A stretch of 64,000 nucleotides of DNA from positions 327,462 to 391,461 of the forward strand of contig CAVYWA010000012.1 of NCBI GenBank assembly GCA_963772165.1, given 5' to 3'. This document shows, one piece after another, positions 16,546 to 26,330 of this stretch. The number at the start of each line of letters is the position of its first letter. The stretch's first letter is position 1. This DNA comes from JAGVPT01 sp963772165 (GTDB lineage: Bacteria; Bacteroidota; Ignavibacteria; UBA10030; UBA8401). Position numbers and translations under genes: made by a program. The notes under the pieces were generated by a model that was not told where the DNA came from, made no database searches, and saw nothing but the letters and a program-made list of their open reading frames with translations.

Positions 16546-16557
16546 TTTGCGTAGTTG

Positions 16558-16632
16558 CTGTCGGACACCGTGGCTGGAAAAACGTGATTTATCGAAATAT
16601 TTGGCGGGACAAATCAAAGAGGTGTCCGACAG
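16558..16632. repeat. Perfect 12-base inverted pair
   Basis: CTGTCGGACACC (16558-16569) and GGTGTCCGACAG (16621-16632) enclose 51 bases. Could be a tiny non-coding element about 75 bases long; no T-run makes it a terminator. Confidence 0.55.
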
Positions 16633-16749
16633 TTACCCAAACGGTAACAAGACCCGAAAAAGGTCAAGTTGCTGTTAGCATTTACTTTCCATTATTCCCG
16701 ACCTCTTTCGCCACCATTCGCAAATTTTCATAGTATTCAAAAATTTTAC

Positions 16750-16796
16750 TTGACAAAGTCACAGAAATAGCATATTTTTGCCCCAACGCGTTGGGG
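16750..16796 (+). promoter_or_regulatory. Strong promoter with 16-base palindrome at the start site
   Basis: TTGACA (16750-16755), 17-base spacer, TATTTT (16773-16778). The predicted start falls in CCCCAACGCGTTGGGG (16781-16796), a perfect palindrome well placed to be an operator. About 240 bases of untranslated leader then run to the protease gene; I recognise no riboswitch in it. Confidence 0.7.
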
Positions 16797-17023
16797 GCAC
16801 CGTCAAGATTTGCCTACCCCAAATGCAACCCGGTGGTGGAAAAACCAGAGGTGGGAAATGGTTTTTGCGGTTGCGATAGTGATTCCAAAAATTCGCCAAA
16901 ACTCGCCCGACACTCCGTCAGCTATCAGTACTCTGCGCGCCAATTACTATCCAATCAATTATAGCGCTGTAATAATTTGTCCGCTACAGGACAATTCAAC
17001 TTCACCAATCACGGGAGGCCTCT

Positions 17024-17797
17024 ATGAAATTAAAACTTTCTCCGCTTAAACCGCGTCTCGGCTGGGTGCCGGACGTTCCTGATCAGCGCGATCATCTCTA
17101 TGCAGCACCGGTCGAATGGCTTGCGAAACTGCCGACCAAAGTAGACCTTCGGCCGAAATGCCCGCCAGTCTACAACCAGGGACAGCTCGGAAGCTGCACG
17201 GCGAACGCCATCGCCGCGGCGATCGAGTTCGACCAGATGAAAGAGAAAATAAAATATTTTATGCCGTCGCGGTTGTTCATCTATTACAACGAGCGTGCGA
17301 TGGAAGGGACGATCAACTCCGACAGCGGTGCGCAGATCCGCGACGGAATCAAGAGCGTCGGCAAACAAGGAGATTGCCCCGAACCTCTCTGGCCGTACGA
17401 CATCGCCAACTTCGAAGACAAGCCTCCCGCATCATGTTACAACAATGCGGTGATGCACAAAGCGATCCTCTACCAACGCGTGTCGCAGCTCGCGAATCAG
17501 ATGAAAGGATGCCTCGCTTCCGGCTACCCGTTCGTCTTCGGATTCACTGTCTATGCGAGCTTTATGGGCCCGGCAGTTGCAAAAACGGGTCATGCTTCGA
17601 TGCCGAAACCGAATGAACAAGTTGAGGGAGGACATGCCGTTCTTGCCGTCGGTTACGACGATGCGAACCAGTGGTTCATCGTGCGGAACTCGTGGGGAAC
17701 CGGATGGGGCATGAAGGGATACTTCACTCTCCCTTACGCGTACCTGCTCGACCAAAATCTTGCGGACGATTTCTGGACGATTCGTGTGGTAAAATAA
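17024..17797 (+). CDS. Papain-family (C1) cysteine protease
   Basis: 257 residues with the complete papain machinery: oxyanion Gln and catalytic Cys in YNQGQLGSCTANA (residues about 50-62), catalytic His in GGHAVLAVGYDD (about 205-216) and Asn in VRNSWGTGWGMKGYF (about 223). It starts almost directly at the mature-enzyme region (VDLRPKCPPVYNQ): there is no inhibitory propeptide and no signal peptide. GGGAGG lies 8 bases ahead of the ATG at 17024. Substrate unknown; cytoplasmic C1 proteases of this short type occur in diverse bacteria. Confidence 0.9.
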   Translation: MKLKLSPLKPRLGWVPDVPDQRDHLYAAPVEWLAKLPTKVDLRPKCPPVYNQGQLGSCTANAIAAAIEFDQMKEKIKYFMPSRLFIYYNERAMEGTINSDSGAQIRDGIKSVGKQGDCPEPLWPYDIANFEDKPPASCYNNAVMHKAILYQRVSQLANQMKGCLASGYPFVFGFTVYASFMGPAVAKTGHASMPKPNEQVEGGHAVLAVGYDDANQWFIVRNSWGTGWGMKGYFTLPYAYLLDQNLADDFWTIRVVK

Positions 17798-17841
17798 GAG
17801 GTAAGAGAAAAGAGATAAGAGATAAGAAAAGAAATTTGGTA
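17795..17841. repeat. AGAGATA heptad repeat
   Basis: AAGAGATAAGAGATAAGAAA and neighbours step in units of seven purine-rich bases just after the protease stop codon. Remaining bases to 17982 show nothing. Confidence 0.6.
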
Positions 17842-17982
17842 AGAAATTTTCAGGAAAAAGTTCATCGCGATCCCAACTCCGCCGAGGAGTGCAATGAATT
17901 CTTCTTTTCAAGAGGTTTCGCCGACAGATTTGTTCGCTGTCGGTTAGGATCACATTATAATACTGCTACACAATGACGCATT

Positions 17983-18020
17983 AAAAAACCGGGGTTTTCA
18001 TCGACTGATGAAAACCCCGG
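17983..18020 (-). terminator. Terminator for the first TonB receptor copy
   Basis: On the minus strand a perfect 14-bp stem (17989-18002 with 18007-18020, loop of four) is followed by six T. It lies 27 bases after the receptor stop codon. Confidence 0.9.
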
Positions 18021-18046
18021 CATCAACACACATTACGCGTACATGC

Positions 18047-19257
18047 CTACATGTGGTATGAAAGTCTCACTACGACGTTGCGCGGTTCTTCCCAGCTCGC
18101 TCCGCTGAAGTATGCTCCTTTGATCAAATGCTCGTGGTCAAGCAGATTTGTGATGTAGAGTGAAGGCTCGAGCGATGAACCTCCTTGAAGATGAATCGTA
18201 TGGCCTGCGCTAATGTTGAAAATCCATGATGGAGTCGTATGTGCCGATGTGTTGAAATCGAATAGCCCGTTTTGGTAGACAGCATTGGGGTTTCCGTTCG
18301 CAAGCCCTGAGCCGTAGATGCCTACGAGATTGTAAAACCAATCGCGCGGCTGGTAATTGAGTCCCGTGGAAACCGAGAGCCGCTGATCATGATCGAGATC
18401 GGTTCCGCTCCCGTCCGTATCAAAATCCAGAAACCCCCCGCTGATCAACCCGATTCCGTACGCGTGAGTAAGAGCCCCGTTGAGAAATCCTGAAAAGGGA
18501 GTCTCGGCAAGGTTGTAGGTGAGGCCGAGCTCTATTCCCTGCGTCTTTACTTCTTCGATGTTGACGGGGGTTTTGATGGCACTGCCGCCGACAGTTTCGT
18601 CGTCAACTCCCGGCGTTGCATCTTTGTAGAAATACGCCGCTTTGCTCCGGAGTCCAAAATCGAAACCGTGCGTATACACAGCTTCGTAAAAATTATCCCT
18701 CTCCGGTAGCGTCGGAACGAGAGTGTTGCTGACGTTGAGAGCGATGGTCCTCAGTCCTTCAATATTTGTCGGCATGAACAATTTTCCGTAGTACAGATAT
18801 GCGGTGTTGTTGTCGTCGATAAGAAAATTCCACCGGATGCGCGGACTGATCTGATGCTGGAGCGGGATGTCGGGAGCGATGTGCTGGTCGTAACGCGCGC
18901 CGAGTTCGAACGACGTCCATTCCATCGGATGGTAATCCACTTCACCGAACACTCCAAAATCGGAGCCTTTGAAATTTGTCAGGACGGCAGGGCCGGAATT
19001 CTGAGCCGAGTCTTTGGAGGTAAAATCCTCTTTCCCGCTCGTGCTGGAAAAATTGAGGCCGACTTTATACATAAACTCGTGTGCAAGCCGCTTGTCGAAT
19101 GTCGTTCTCAGGCCGGTCGTCGTGAATGTCCTGTCTTCAGAAAGCAAATATTTGTGGACCGTGTCCCCGGCGAATTGAAAATTCGGCGGGTCAATCGACC
19201 CCGGAGTTTAAATAAGCTCTCCTGCCCGCGGATGTGTACTTCTCCGGTCGGAGCTCT
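18047..19257 (-). pseudogene. TonB-dependent receptor, copy 1 (broken)
   Basis: The C-terminal beta-barrel is intact from TTG 19147: about 366 residues ending HLIKGAYFSGASWEEPRN and RLSYHM. It is nearly the same as copy 2 at 23272-25739. Upstream, the frame continues as GELI-stop-TPGSIDPPNFQFAGD, so there is an in-frame stop where copy 2 has Tyr, and then at about 19224 the sequence jumps to the plug segment RAPTGEVHIRG. About 690 bases present in copy 2 (24440-25125) are deleted, and everything before RAPTGE is replaced by an IS3 fragment. Cannot make a working receptor. Confidence 0.85.
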
Positions 19258-19320
19258 CCCAAAAAAACCGATCCACTCTGAAGTTAGAAAATTTTATATT
19301 ATGGATCAAAGGAGGCAGCA

Positions 19321-19533
19321 ATAAGCTGACAAAAGCGTACGGCAGAAGAAATCATCAACAAACTGCGAGAAGCAGAGGTCTTGCAGACCAAGGGGATGTC
19401 GATCGAGGAAGCGATGCGACAGCTTGGAATAAACGATGCAGCGTATTACAAGTGGCGGAGGGAATGTGGAGGGCTGCGGGTCGATCAGGCAAAGCGATTG
19501 AAGGAACTGGAGGCTGAGAACAGCCGATTGCGC
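19321..19533 (+). mobile_element. IS3-family OrfA remnant
   Basis: Reads QKRTAEEIINKLREAEVLQ, then MRQLGINDAAYYKWRRECGG and LRVDQAKRLKELEAENSRLR, the helix-turn-helix and start of the leucine zipper of an IS3-type OrfA. The ATG has become ATA, the third codon is a stop, and the sequence ends at the boundary with the next gene. About 65% like the complete OrfA at 63071-63349, so a related but different element. It lies at the break point of the first TonB copy. Confidence 0.85.
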
Positions 19534-19539
19534 CTCTTT

Positions 19540-21204
19540 TTATTTCCTCAACAGCGCGAATTTCCCTTTTATCGACTGCCCTTGGATTTGAATGAAGTAA
19601 ATGTAAATCCCGGAAGAAGCCACATCATTGTTGTTCTTTTTACCATTCCACTGGAATACTTGTTCTCCGAGAAGTGTCGATAATTTAGTGCTTAGCGTTC
19701 CTGAATACACAAGTTTCATATCGGATGAAAAAATATAAAGCGTCCCTGTTACCGGACCCGGTCCGTTCACAGGAATGCTAATCACGTTTGATCCGTTTGC
19801 CTGGAATGGATCCGGAAACGGATCGACAATGCTATTTCCACCGAAAAGAATTTTGCTGTACCAATTTGAGGGGTCTGAGACAATAAGGCTCGATGATAGA
19901 TTAGAGTACTGAGTTTCTGTCAAGGAGTATGAGTACGGAAACGTCGAAAGGTCTCCGGCAATTGCTGAGTCGAGATTGATGTTGGAAACCAGAAATGGCA
20001 ATGTCTCAGCACCAGAATTAATGTTGTAATAGGCTGAAGACAAAACGAAAAGGCTTCCGCCTAATAATTGTGACGGAGGAAAAAAATCAATCGATGTTGA
20101 AACGATCTCCGGATAAAGCGCACCTTCCGGATAGTAGTTTACAGAGTCGCTTCTTGCACCGGTAAAATAATTCCAGACCGTCCATTCTGCAAAAGCGTTC
20201 TTGAAGTTAGAATTGTACGGTGGCGCACTGAGCGCCATATCAATAGCATGCAGCGGCGGCACGATGCTGATATCTTTCCACGTCTGCAGCATAGCATCAA
20301 TGCCAAATCGCTTAGTAACGAAATGCCCCCAAATGGCTCTGCTGTACATGATAAAGTCGTTTGAATTGAAGGGCACTTGGGGGTTTGCGAATTGGCCTTG
20401 ACTCGAACTTGTGTATTGGAGATAATCCTTCACCGCCGGAAATACAACATCCTCCATCCACGCAGAAGTGAGTTCGTAAAAAAATATGTCGCTCGTCCAG
20501 TAGCCGTAGCCGCCGATTTGAATGCTATGATGGAGTTCGTGCGCAAGAGTTACCCGAAGAGCCGGCATTCCCCTGTTGGCCGGAGGATTTACCCATTGAA
20601 ATGTATTGTCGACCGTAATATATGAAGTCCACGTCCCTCCATCCGGTTTGTCGATGAGGACGCTGTCAGGAGTTGTAAAACCGTAAAGAGGGGGTCCAAT
20701 GGAGGCAACATAAATATCATATTCCGGTCCTCCTCCTGCGTCGCCGTCTGATGGTGAAGGAAGATATCCAAGTACTTGGGTCTCAAACGTTTCGCAATAG
20801 TTTGCAGTAGCGGCCACTGAATCGGCGTATTGGTCGGCGGTCCCTAGAATTGGCTGGTAAAGCGAATCAAGCATAGACGGTGCGTCGTTGCCGGTCGTAT
20901 CATAGTGAACCCGAAAACGCCCCGACAGGATACTCTTTTGATTAACGGGGCGCGTCAAAACAATTTCTAATGCTGAAAGCACTTCTGGACTAAGATGCTT
21001 ACGATTCTTGATCGCGTACGAAATTGCGGGTAACCCGCACTTGCCATGTGCCGCGATCGCTCTTCCGGTCCTCATGTATTGTCTTAATACTTCATAACTT
21101 TTCGCCCGTAGTGATTGAGTGGAACTTAATGGCATTATATTCTGGCATCGAGCCGCTGGCTCGACGCAGAAAAAAATTACTACCATTGATAGCCTAATGC
21201 ACAT
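19540..21204 (-). CDS. Secreted HELHH metalloprotease with type IX-like tail
   Basis: 554 residues from ATG 21204, chosen because AAAGGAT precedes it and because MCIRLSMVVIFFCVEPAARC forms a signal peptide. The zinc motif HELHHSIQ lies near residue 228 after RVTLAHE, with GYGYWTSDIFFYELTSAWME after it, where a downstream Glu ligand could sit. It resembles the MXAN_6640-type putative metalloproteases. The last ~90 residues (PDPFQANGSNVISIPVN, LVYSGTLSTKL, GKFALLRK) have the layout of a C-terminal sorting domain for surface export. Start of an isolated minus-strand unit; the IS3 remnant abuts its stop codon. Confidence 0.75.
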   Translation of the reverse strand: MCIRLSMVVIFFCVEPAARCQNIMPLSSTQSLRAKSYEVLRQYMRTGRAIAAHGKCGLPAISYAIKNRKHLSPEVLSALEIVLTRPVNQKSILSGRFRVHYDTTGNDAPSMLDSLYQPILGTADQYADSVAATANYCETFETQVLGYLPSPSDGDAGGGPEYDIYVASIGPPLYGFTTPDSVLIDKPDGGTWTSYITVDNTFQWVNPPANRGMPALRVTLAHELHHSIQIGGYGYWTSDIFFYELTSAWMEDVVFPAVKDYLQYTSSSQGQFANPQVPFNSNDFIMYSRAIWGHFVTKRFGIDAMLQTWKDISIVPPLHAIDMALSAPPYNSNFKNAFAEWTVWNYFTGARSDSVNYYPEGALYPEIVSTSIDFFPPSQLLGGSLFVLSSAYYNINSGAETLPFLVSNINLDSAIAGDLSTFPYSYSLTETQYSNLSSSLIVSDPSNWYSKILFGGNSIVDPFPDPFQANGSNVISIPVNGPGPVTGTLYIFSSDMKLVYSGTLSTKLSTLLGEQVFQWNGKKNNNDVASSGIYIYFIQIQGQSIKGKFALLRK

Positions 21205-21320
21205 TTTCAAATCCTTTTGCTTTTGTTGCGCTAACGTTAATGGCACTGTTTCACCTTACCATCAACGTTTGCAAAAGTTAAATTTGCTTGGGAATTAATG
21301 AAGAAATGACTGTTTGTATC

Positions 21321-23165
21321 TCATTTCCTTAATAACCTGGCTGAGTTCAAAATGAATCCCAGCTCAGACCCTACATGAATCAACGCAGCGGAGAGCGGGG
21401 TGAGAATCTGGAAAAACGCGAGCGATACTCCCACAACATCTACAATGATTGTTCCCCAGAAATTGAACATGATGACACGCAGGCTCTGTTTGCTGATTTT
21501 TAATGCTTCTACAATCTTCATCAGGTTATCTGTTGTCAGTGCCATATCCGCGCTCTCAAGTGCAACCTCAGTGCCGGTCCCCATGGCAATGCCGACAGTT
21601 GCTTCAACTAAGGCAGGCGCATCGTTGATGCCGTCACCGACCATTGCGACAATTCTTCTGTTGGATTTCAGCTCACGAATTTTTTCCAACTTCTGTTCCG
21701 GCAACATCTCACCAAAGACTTCATCAACATGAAGTGTCTCGCCTACCGATCTTGCCACTGTCCATGAATCGCCGGTCAAGAGAACAACGCGACAACCTAG
21801 TTTTTTCATCTCTTCGACCGCCTGTTGTGCTTCTCCACGGAGCGTATCGGCAATAGCGATTGCGCCGGCCACTTTTCCTTTGCTGGCGACAAGAATGCAT
21901 GTTTCCCCGCGCTCTTTTCTTTCAGCAACATATTTGATAACGGTTGAGTCAAGACTGATAGTCCGGGCTTCTAAGAACGATGTATTACCGAGTAAAATTT
22001 CTTTTCCATTGACATGGCAAACAAGTCCTTGCCCGGGAAAATATTTTATGTCCGAGTATTTTTCAATTCTGATTTGCTCTGTCTTTGCCCTCTCCAGCAC
22101 CGCTTTTGCCAAAGGATGTTCTGAGTGCTGTTCTGCTGAAGCCGCAAGTTGCAATACATCCTGCATGCTGATCGAGTTGAAGCTCCGAACATCGATGACC
22201 TGCGGTTTTCCTAACGTCAGTGTGCCAGTCTTATCGAGTACAATTGTATCTACTTTGCTGAGCAGTTCGAGATAAACTCCCCCTTTGACGATGATTCCTT
22301 CCTTCGCCGTTCGTCCTATGCCGGCGAGAATGGCAAGCGGCGTCCCGGCGGCAACTCCGCACGCTCCGGCAACAATGAGCGCCGATATTGCTGAAACAAT
22401 GTTGTGTGTTACCAAGAAAGTAAGAATCGCTCCGCCGAAGGCGAAATAAACTAACCGCGCCGAAAGTATATCCGCCACCTTTTGAATCGGCGCCTTTGAG
22501 CGCTCCGCTTGTTCAATAATTTCAATAATTTTCCCGAATATCGTTTCTTTGCTCACGCGATGTGCTTCAACTTCGAGAATCCCGGATTTATTCATTGTCC
22601 CCGCAAAGATCTCATTGCCTTCAACCTTTTCAACCGGCAGGGATTCTCCGGTTATTGAGGATTGGTCGACAAACGAATCTCCTTTAACTACTACTCCATC
22701 GACCGGAATTCTGGTGCCCGGCTTGATAATAACGGTGTCGTTGGGTCTGAGATAATCTATTAAGATTTCTTCTTCAATGTTGTTGCGACGGACGATAGCT
22801 TTATTTGGAAGAAGTTCGATGAGTTTTTCAATCACATTCCGCCCGCGTGACACGGTTAAATGCTCAAGCAGCTCTGCGAAAATGACGAAAAAGGTTATGA
22901 CCAAGCCGGTAAAGAATTGTCCGATGATGAGTGTTGCAACGACTGCGATAGTCATCGACAATTCCATCGTCATTCGACGCTCGCGGACAGCCTCATACGC
23001 TTCTTCGAACATTGGAAAACCGCCGACAAGTGTTGCAGCAAGAGCAATGAAGTCAAAAGATGTAATTGGAGTCATCACCCTCAGCCAGCTCAACACGAGC
23101 GCAACAGCCATTGTGCCGAGACGTATAAGCTCTATTCGATGTTCTCTCAATTGTAATGCTATCAT
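21321..23165 (-). CDS. P1B-type heavy-metal ATPase, non-standard metal motif
   Basis: About 614 residues from ATG 23165; a TTG at 23207 would add 14. Integral membrane pump: A-domain SITGESLPVEK, phosphorylation site VLDKTGTLT (D near residue 318), SEHPLAKAV (the HP motif of P1B pumps), and hinge MVGDGINDAPAL. There is no N-terminal metal-binding domain. The transmembrane metal motif, normally CPC or SPC, reads VAGACGVAAGTPLAI, so one Cys remains and the Pro is gone; the ion cannot be assigned. It lies after the broken TonB copy 2 and the small Cys/His protein, suggesting one metal-handling locus. Confidence 0.88.
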   Translation of the reverse strand: MIALQLREHRIELIRLGTMAVALVLSWLRVMTPITSFDFIALAATLVGGFPMFEEAYEAVRERRMTMELSMTIAVVATLIIGQFFTGLVITFFVIFAELLEHLTVSRGRNVIEKLIELLPNKAIVRRNNIEEEILIDYLRPNDTVIIKPGTRIPVDGVVVKGDSFVDQSSITGESLPVEKVEGNEIFAGTMNKSGILEVEAHRVSKETIFGKIIEIIEQAERSKAPIQKVADILSARLVYFAFGGAILTFLVTHNIVSAISALIVAGACGVAAGTPLAILAGIGRTAKEGIIVKGGVYLELLSKVDTIVLDKTGTLTLGKPQVIDVRSFNSISMQDVLQLAASAEQHSEHPLAKAVLERAKTEQIRIEKYSDIKYFPGQGLVCHVNGKEILLGNTSFLEARTISLDSTVIKYVAERKERGETCILVASKGKVAGAIAIADTLRGEAQQAVEEMKKLGCRVVLLTGDSWTVARSVGETLHVDEVFGEMLPEQKLEKIRELKSNRRIVAMVGDGINDAPALVEATVGIAMGTGTEVALESADMALTTDNLMKIVEALKISKQSLRVIMFNFWGTIIVDVVGVSLAFFQILTPLSAALIHVGSELGFILNSARLLRK

Positions 23166-23214
23166 GAAGAGTATCTTTTTGCTTGAAAAATTATGGATGC
23201 CGTCCAATAAGAAA

Positions 23215-23245
23215 CCGGGACTTCATCAATCGATGAAAGCCCCGG
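23215..23245 (-). terminator. Weak hairpin after TonB copy 2
   Basis: CCGGGACTTCATC and GATGAAAGCCCCGG form an imperfect stem homologous to the terminator after copy 1, but the T-run has decayed to TTTCTTATT on the minus strand. Read-through into the ATPase gene is therefore possible. Confidence 0.55.
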
Positions 23246-23271
23246 CATTTAAAATGCATCACGCATCATGC

Positions 23272-25739
23272 TCACATGTGGTATGAGAGTCTAAACACGA
23301 CATTGCGCGGCTCTTCCCAACTTGCTCCGCTGAAATATGCTCCTTTGATCAAATGCTGGTGATCCAGCAGATTCGTTATGTGGAGTGAAGGCTCAAGCGA
23401 TGAACCTCCTTCAAGATGAATCGTATGGCCTGCGCTAATATTGAAAATCCACGATGGAGTCGTATGCGCGTTCGTGTTGAAATCGAAGAGACCATTTTTG
23501 TAGACTGCATCCGGATTTCCGTTCGCAAGCCCTGAGCCATAGATGCCTACGAGATTGTAGAACCAATCTTGCGGCTGGTAGTTGATGCCCGTGGTAATCG
23601 AGAGCCGCTGGTCATGGTCGAGATCCGTTCCGCTCCCGTCCGTGTCAAAAGGTAAAAACCCGCCGCTGATGAGCCCCGTTCCGTACGCATGCGTGAGAGC
23701 TCCGTTCATGAATCCTGAAAAAGGAGTTTCGGGAAGATTGTAGGTAAGCCCGAGCTCGATTCCCTGCGTCTTCACTTCTTGGATATTGACCGGAGTCTTG
23801 ATGGCGCTTGCTCCGACAGTTTCATCGTCAACTCCCGGCGTTGCGTGTTTGTAGAAGTACGCCAGCTTGCTCCGGAGTCCAAAATCGAATCCATGGGTAT
23901 AGACGGCTTCATAAAAATCATCCCTCTCCGGCAGCGTCGGAACAAGGGTGTTGCTGACATTGAGAGCAATGGTTCTCAGCCCCTCGATATTTGTCGGCAT
24001 GAATATTTTTCCGTAGTACAAATATGCGGTGTTGTTATCATCGATGAGGAAATTCCATCGAATCCGTGGACTGAATTGGCTTTGGAGGGGTGCATCGGGG
24101 GCGATGTGTTGGTCGTAGCGTTCGCCGAGTTCGAACGACGTCCATTCCATCGGATGATACTCAATTTCAGCGAACACTCCAAAATCGGATCCATTAAAGT
24201 TTATGTCGGAGGTCGGGCCGGGATTTTGGAGTGAATCTTTGGAAGTATAATCCTCTTTGCCGCTTGTGGCGGAAAAATTGAGACCGACCTTATACATGAA
24301 TTCGTGGGCGAGCCGCTTGTCGAAGGTCGTTCTCAGACCGATCGTCGTGAACGTCCTGTCTTCGGAAAGTAAGTAATTTGTACTATCGCCGGCGAATTGA
24401 AAATTGGGCGGGTCGATTGAACCCGGGTGTAAATAAGCTCTCCTTCCCGTGCAAAGCCTCCGATAAAAAGGTTCGACTCCTGATCGATTTCGGAATTCAG
24501 TACTGTAATACGAAACGTTCTGGAATGAGTTCGACGTCTGTTGAAGGTCCTTGGCGATGGCTTCGGCTGAATCGTACGGAACCTGCGTGTCGGTTTTTCC
24601 GAGATTGAGGTTTGCCGTCAGGTATTCGTTATCGCTGAGCACATAGTCGAATTTTCCGTAGAGGAAATAATCGAACCCATGGTCGTTAAAAATATCGGAG
24701 GTCGGCGGATCGATGCGGCGGTCGGTCTCCTGGCGCGATCCGGAAAGGAAGAACCCCAGATTTCCGATATGGTCGCTGACGGAAAGATCCTGCCCGTTGG
24801 AATTGAGAGCGCGAAACGGACCGACTCTGCTGCCAAGCGTGTCTCCTGCAGATGTGGATGTCGGCCCCGGTGAAAAAGGTTTGGTCCCGTTAAACGAGGT
24901 AGCTGCCGGCGTACGTCGACGCATCGAGATGGAATGTGCCGGTCGGGACGCGATTGTTGAGGTCGATGATTGCAGACATTTGCCCGCCATATTCCGCAGG
25001 AAAACCGCCGGTGATAAATGTGATACGGTCGATCACTTTCGGGTCGACAACTTCATTTAGTCCACCAAAAACTCCGAGCGGGACAGGGATACCGTCAACA
25101 TAATATGTAAACTCGCCGTGCTGTCCGCGGATGTGTACTTCTCCGGTCGGAGCTCTCGCCGCTCCCATGAGATTTTCCTGGATAACGTTTGTCATCCGGG
25201 CTGTCGGGGGTGCGTGGAACGTTTCCGATTCAAACACCTGGTTCGCGGTAACCGGGTTGATAGTTTGACGTGGTCGGATCTCGCTGTCCCACGACAACCA
25301 CTTCTTTTTCCGCGGTTCCGAGCGAATGGAGTGATCTTGTAGGTCGAATGTTCTCTGTCGACCACAATGGAATCGACGAACGTGTCATATCCCACAAACC
25401 AGGCAGTGATGCGGTAGATCCTGCTTTGATGTCGCGGAATCGCGCCTGGCCTGCGGGATTCGTAACGGCGTCGGCAATGTATCTTCCGTCTTTTGAAAGG
25501 GCAACGCGTGCAAGCTCGATAGGGACATTTCCGTCGGCATCGTTCACCGAGACACGCAATTGCAACCGGTCTTCGTCCGCCGCCGGAACATCGGCATCAT
25601 TGTCGGACTCATCGGTGCTAGGATTTTTGTCGCGGAGCGTTGTCATCCTCGGAAGAAAGAATCTGTGCCGGCCGGGAAAGAATGCCTGCGGCAGAGTGAG
25701 AAAACTTCTGATCATTCCCGTTATCGACTTGAGAAGCAT
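23272..25739 (-). pseudogene. TonB-dependent receptor, copy 2 (several frameshifts)
   Basis: All parts of an outer-membrane receptor are present but in different frames. N-terminus from about 25739, then a carboxypeptidase-like regulatory domain (SVNDADGNVPIELARVALSK), a frame change near 25430 to VGYDTFVDSIVVDREHST, return to EKEVVVVGQRDPTT (the TonB-box region), another change to the plug (RMTNVIQENLMGAARAPTGE, YYVDGIPVPLGVFGG, ITFITGGFPAEYGGQMSA), a break near 24893, then the barrel, with two more compensating changes near 24430-24500 judged by comparison with copy 1. Ends with RLSYHM. Either a decayed gene or a badly sequenced stretch. Ligand unknown; the ATPase neighbour suggests a metal complex. 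Confidence 0.8.
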
Positions 25740-25888
25740 TTTGCCCGAAAAGCCCAGCGGCAGATAAGAAACAACAGAATTAAATAAGAATGGAGCGCAT
25801 AATTCTTTTTCCCTCAAAAAATAATAGAGTATAAGACAGGCGGAAAGATTATTCCGCATCTTTTGGACTGAATTAATGTTTCGGATGA

Positions 25889-26239
25889 TTACGCGAGGAA
25901 AAAAGGTGGACCGCGGCGTGAAATAGAAGTTAAAAGAGCGAAGAAATACGAAGAAGAAAAAGTAAAAACTTGCGGGACGGGGGCGGCATCAATGAACTCA
26001 AGCGCAAACGGCGCCGGAGTGAGAATCGCTCTCCCTTCAACAGAAGAGCAGAGCGCACACGAATCCAGGTGCGAAATGGGGACGTGCTTGCAATTGTCCG
26101 CATCGGCGTGTGTCGCCAGCTGTGCATTGCCGGTGCCCGAAATAAGATCCAGATCGGTGTGCGGTGCAACAAGCAGCAGACCCGTTGCATACACAAAAAG
26201 CAACAGGAATGGAATAAGTCGTCGTTGGGTGATTGGCAT
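25889..26239 (-). CDS. Small secreted Cys/His protein, DUF2946-like
   Basis: 116 residues from ATG 26239. MPITQRRLIPFLLLFVYATG is a signal peptide or membrane anchor; then a His- and Cys-bearing stretch ADADNCKHVPISHLDSCALC and SSVEGR, and a hydrophobic C-terminal third ending in RRGPPFFLA. Small proteins with a late CxxC next to TonB receptors are often grouped as DUF2946 and thought to handle metal, but I can only call this a resemblance. It is the first gene of the receptor-ATPase unit; the promoter puts the transcript start at or next to this ATG. Confidence 0.55.
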   Translation of the reverse strand: MPITQRRLIPFLLLFVYATGLLLVAPHTDLDLISGTGNAQLATHADADNCKHVPISHLDSCALCSSVEGRAILTPAPFALEFIDAAPVPQVFTFSSSYFFALLTSISRRGPPFFLA

Positions 26240-26246
26240 TACTTTC

Positions 26247-26275
26247 AATATAACAACTGGAGATGAGTTAGTCAA
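26247..26275 (-). promoter_or_regulatory. Sigma-70 promoter giving a leaderless transcript
   Basis: On the minus strand TTGACT (26270-26275), 17-base spacer, TATATT (26247-26252). The expected start is about 26240, so the ATG at 26239 would be at the very 5' end of the mRNA. This favours 26239 over an upstream TTG that lies inside the -35 box. Confidence 0.75.
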
Positions 26276-26330
26276 ACCGAGGATGGCGTGGGTAGTGCCT
26301 GAATTTAAAAGTAACTTTTAGCAATAGGCC

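Noticed and set aside
16797..17023. Riboswitch in the leader of the papain-like protease
   Set aside because: The leader has some complementary GG/CC stretches but no known aptamer core could be identified by eye.
23165..23207. TTG start for the P-type ATPase
   Set aside because: It would begin inside the terminator-like hairpin region and has no ribosome site; the ATG at 23165 was preferred, though weakly.
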